From NCBI GenBank assembly GCA_947303395.1, contig CAMYYD010000003.1, positions 62,001 to 126,000 of the forward strand: a stretch of 64,000 nt of DNA, read 5' to 3'. Under the pieces are notes generated by a model that was not told where the DNA came from, made no database searches, and saw nothing but the letters and a program-made list of their open reading frames with translations. The stretch's first letter is position 1, and every line of letters begins with the position of its first letter. Positions 62,861 to 64,000 of this stretch are shown piece by piece. This DNA comes from an uncultured Bacteroidales bacterium (lineage in GTDB: Bacteria; Bacteroidota; Bacteroidia; Bacteroidales; F082). The position numbers and the translations under genes were made by a program.

Positions 62861-63643
62861 ATGAATAAGAAACTTACGTTTTTAATCTGCCTTTTGGCAA
62901 TATTCGGACTGAAAATTTCAGCTCAGGAGGAATCGCATTGGGGACTGTTCTTGGGCGGTAGCGTTAACAAGATGAACATCGACAAGGGTTTTTATTATGA
63001 CGACAGCAGACGGCCTACTCCGACTCCTATCATCAATCCATCAAGCCACGACACCACTGGATATGATGCAGCATTTCCTATTGTTAGCAATGCTTCCGTC
63101 AAACCGAATGGCGGATTCATCATCGGGGGATTTTATGAGTATAAGGCTAGCGATTTGATTGGTCTTCAGTTCGAACTCCTTTATAATCAATATGGTTACA
63201 AGCTGAAAGGCTCTGTCGACCAAACTGATTATCATGGAGAAATCACCACATACGATTACAAGGCGAACATGAGAATAAGCAATTTTAGCGCTGCGGTTAT
63301 CGTGAAGATTCAGCCAATAAAATATCTTTCGGTTGACCTTGGCGTGCAACCCAGCTATTGCTTTAGAATGATAAAAGACGGCGAACTCGGAATTCTTCGA
63401 GAATCGACCGTTTACGATAGCGATAAAGAATATAACCCGTTGAATCTCAGCGCTCTTGGAGGTATAACTTACTATTGGAACAAAATATTTTTCTCAGCAC
63501 GTTATTCGCTAGGTTTCATGGATGTTTTGAAGGTCAAAACTCCTTATTATCTTAAAGATGAAAAGGAAGTTAAATATAATTACAAAGATGCGAAATCGAC
63601 AACAAGCGCTGTGCAATTAACTGTTGGATACCGCATTAAATAG
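62861..63643 (+). CDS. Outer-membrane beta-barrel protein (porin-family-like)
   Basis: 260-aa protein with a Sec signal peptide (KKLTFLICLLAIFGLKISA, cleavage before QEE) and alternating hydrophobic/aromatic strands: GLFLGGSVNKMNID, GGFIIGGFYEYKASDLIGLQFELLYNQYGY, SAAVIVKIQPIKYLSVDLGVQPSYCF, NKIFFSARYSLGFMDVL and a final SAVQLTVGYRIK, like the small Bacteroidetes OmpA/PorT-type barrels. Function unknown. The ATG at 62861 is chosen because the longer frame's N-terminus would hide the signal peptide. Followed by the exosortase-like gene after 14 bp. Confidence 0.85.
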   Translation: MNKKLTFLICLLAIFGLKISAQEESHWGLFLGGSVNKMNIDKGFYYDDSRRPTPTPIINPSSHDTTGYDAAFPIVSNASVKPNGGFIIGGFYEYKASDLIGLQFELLYNQYGYKLKGSVDQTDYHGEITTYDYKANMRISNFSAAVIVKIQPIKYLSVDLGVQPSYCFRMIKDGELGILRESTVYDSDKEYNPLNLSALGGITYYWNKIFFSARYSLGFMDVLKVKTPYYLKDEKEVKYNYKDAKSTTSAVQLTVGYRIK

Positions 63644-63657
63644 TTTAGAGTTGATAG

Positions 63658-64000
63658 TTGAAAAGTATAAATAAAGATAGGATTAAAGAGCTTTACGCCG
63701 ATAAGCGCTATCAGTCGCTGTTCGACGTGGGACTATTTTTTGTGCTGATTTTCAGTTTCCATTTACTATATAATATTTGGAATTACAAGCTCGATTATTG
63801 GCCAATAAAAGGCACCGTCGACAAACTCTTCGCCTGGGCTTCGGCCTTGCTTTTCGACCAAAGCACATGGACTTTAGAGCATATTTTCAGGATGGATTTC
63901 TTTACGAAAGACCAGACAATAGCTTTCATGAACAATGAAGGAACATATTCGATGGTAACGGTGGCACCGGAATGCACCAGCCTCAAGCAATGGATGCACT
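63658..64000 (+). CDS. Exosortase/archaeosortase-family protein (partial)
   Basis: 114 residues visible before the window ends. It begins at a TTG (63658) right after an in-frame TAG; no ATG occurs until well inside. The N-terminus is charged (KDRIKELYADKRYQ), followed by a membrane helix (LFDVGLFFVLIFSFHLLYNIW), a periplasmic loop and VTVAPECTSLKQWMH. The latter is the catalytic-cysteine region as in exosortase/archaeosortase enzymes, which sort proteins with short C-terminal tripartite tails. Its neighbour is an outer-membrane protein, not an obvious substrate. The TTG start and subfamily are uncertain. Confidence 0.75.
   Translation, partial: MKSINKDRIKELYADKRYQSLFDVGLFFVLIFSFHLLYNIWNYKLDYWPIKGTVDKLFAWASALLFDQSTWTLEHIFRMDFFTKDQTIAFMNNEGTYSMVTVAPECTSLKQWMH

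Overview
The window looks like a chromosome segment of an anaerobic member of the Bacteroidales. Supporting signs are TAnnTTTG-type -7 promoter elements, a UpxY-type NusG-like antiterminator opening a very long polysaccharide gene run, rubrerythrin, and the general gene style. Almost everything between 58.2 kb and 1 kb is on the minus strand, so the locus reads right to left.

Right end (58.5-64 kb), mostly conserved background: tRNA-Gln(CTG) with a terminator, an LTA-synthase/sulfatase-fold membrane protein, TrkA, an omega-amidase-like nitrilase, and on the plus strand an outer-membrane beta-barrel protein and the start of an exosortase/archaeosortase-like gene cut by the window edge. From 58.25 kb leftward runs a capsular/exopolysaccharide locus. 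It opens with upxY and rfbA, then unexpected passengers (rubrerythrin, a PIN-domain protein, a lipocalin lipoprotein, a three-gene DUF4160-like module, a HEPN-like hypothetical, AbiH, YhcH). It continues with precursor genes for three uronic acids (ugd; wecB/wecC; a TviB/WbpO-type dehydrogenase with a WbpP/TviC-type epimerase). Next is a full legionaminic-acid-type nonulosonate pathway: dehydratase, LegC-type aminotransferase, NeuD-type acetyltransferase, NeuB, NeuC, NeuA and a CBS-domain PtmE-type nucleotidyltransferase. This is followed by a polysialyltransferase-like protein, a Wzx flippase, a CapA-like protein, four ATP-grasp ligases, a Wzy-like polymerase, three GT4 glycosyltransferases, an MBOAT/SGNH O-acylation pair, GNAT/FemAB-type acyltransferases, NodB-fold deacetylases and a TagA/WecG transferase. 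The partial WecA-like initiating transferase at 1-974 probably closes the locus.

The locus is a mosaic that carries conflict/defence genes. (1) At 1.0-9.8 kb a compact five-gene operon encodes a DUF2971-like protein, an FRG-domain protein, a 1309-aa STAND NTPase, a TIR protein and a KAP-like P-loop NTPase. The TIR C-terminus and the STAND N-terminus carry the same short motif (GEKSLNIGNNYGSIII versus GDKSIYIERNVGNIYM). This is the layout of NLR/effector pairs that signal through amyloid-like motifs, and it is the strongest candidate here for a little-described system. (2) At 11.5-15.6 kb an AT-rich two-gene cassette (a metallophosphoesterase and an unrecognised 878-aa protein) with its own promoter sits beside a truncated copy of the deacetylase gene whose complete copy lies on the other side of the cassette. 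(3) At 51.5-54.4 kb are AbiH, a HEPN-like protein and a DUF4160-type small-gene module, the last flanked by a degenerate copy of the lipocalin 3' end.

Two long poly-G tracts lie inside surface-modification genes. A G10 tract shifts an acyltransferase out of frame between the legionaminic genes, and a G9 tract lies in the SGNH gene. Both are candidates for slippage-based phase variation. All functional calls come from motif recognition by eye; no database search was possible.
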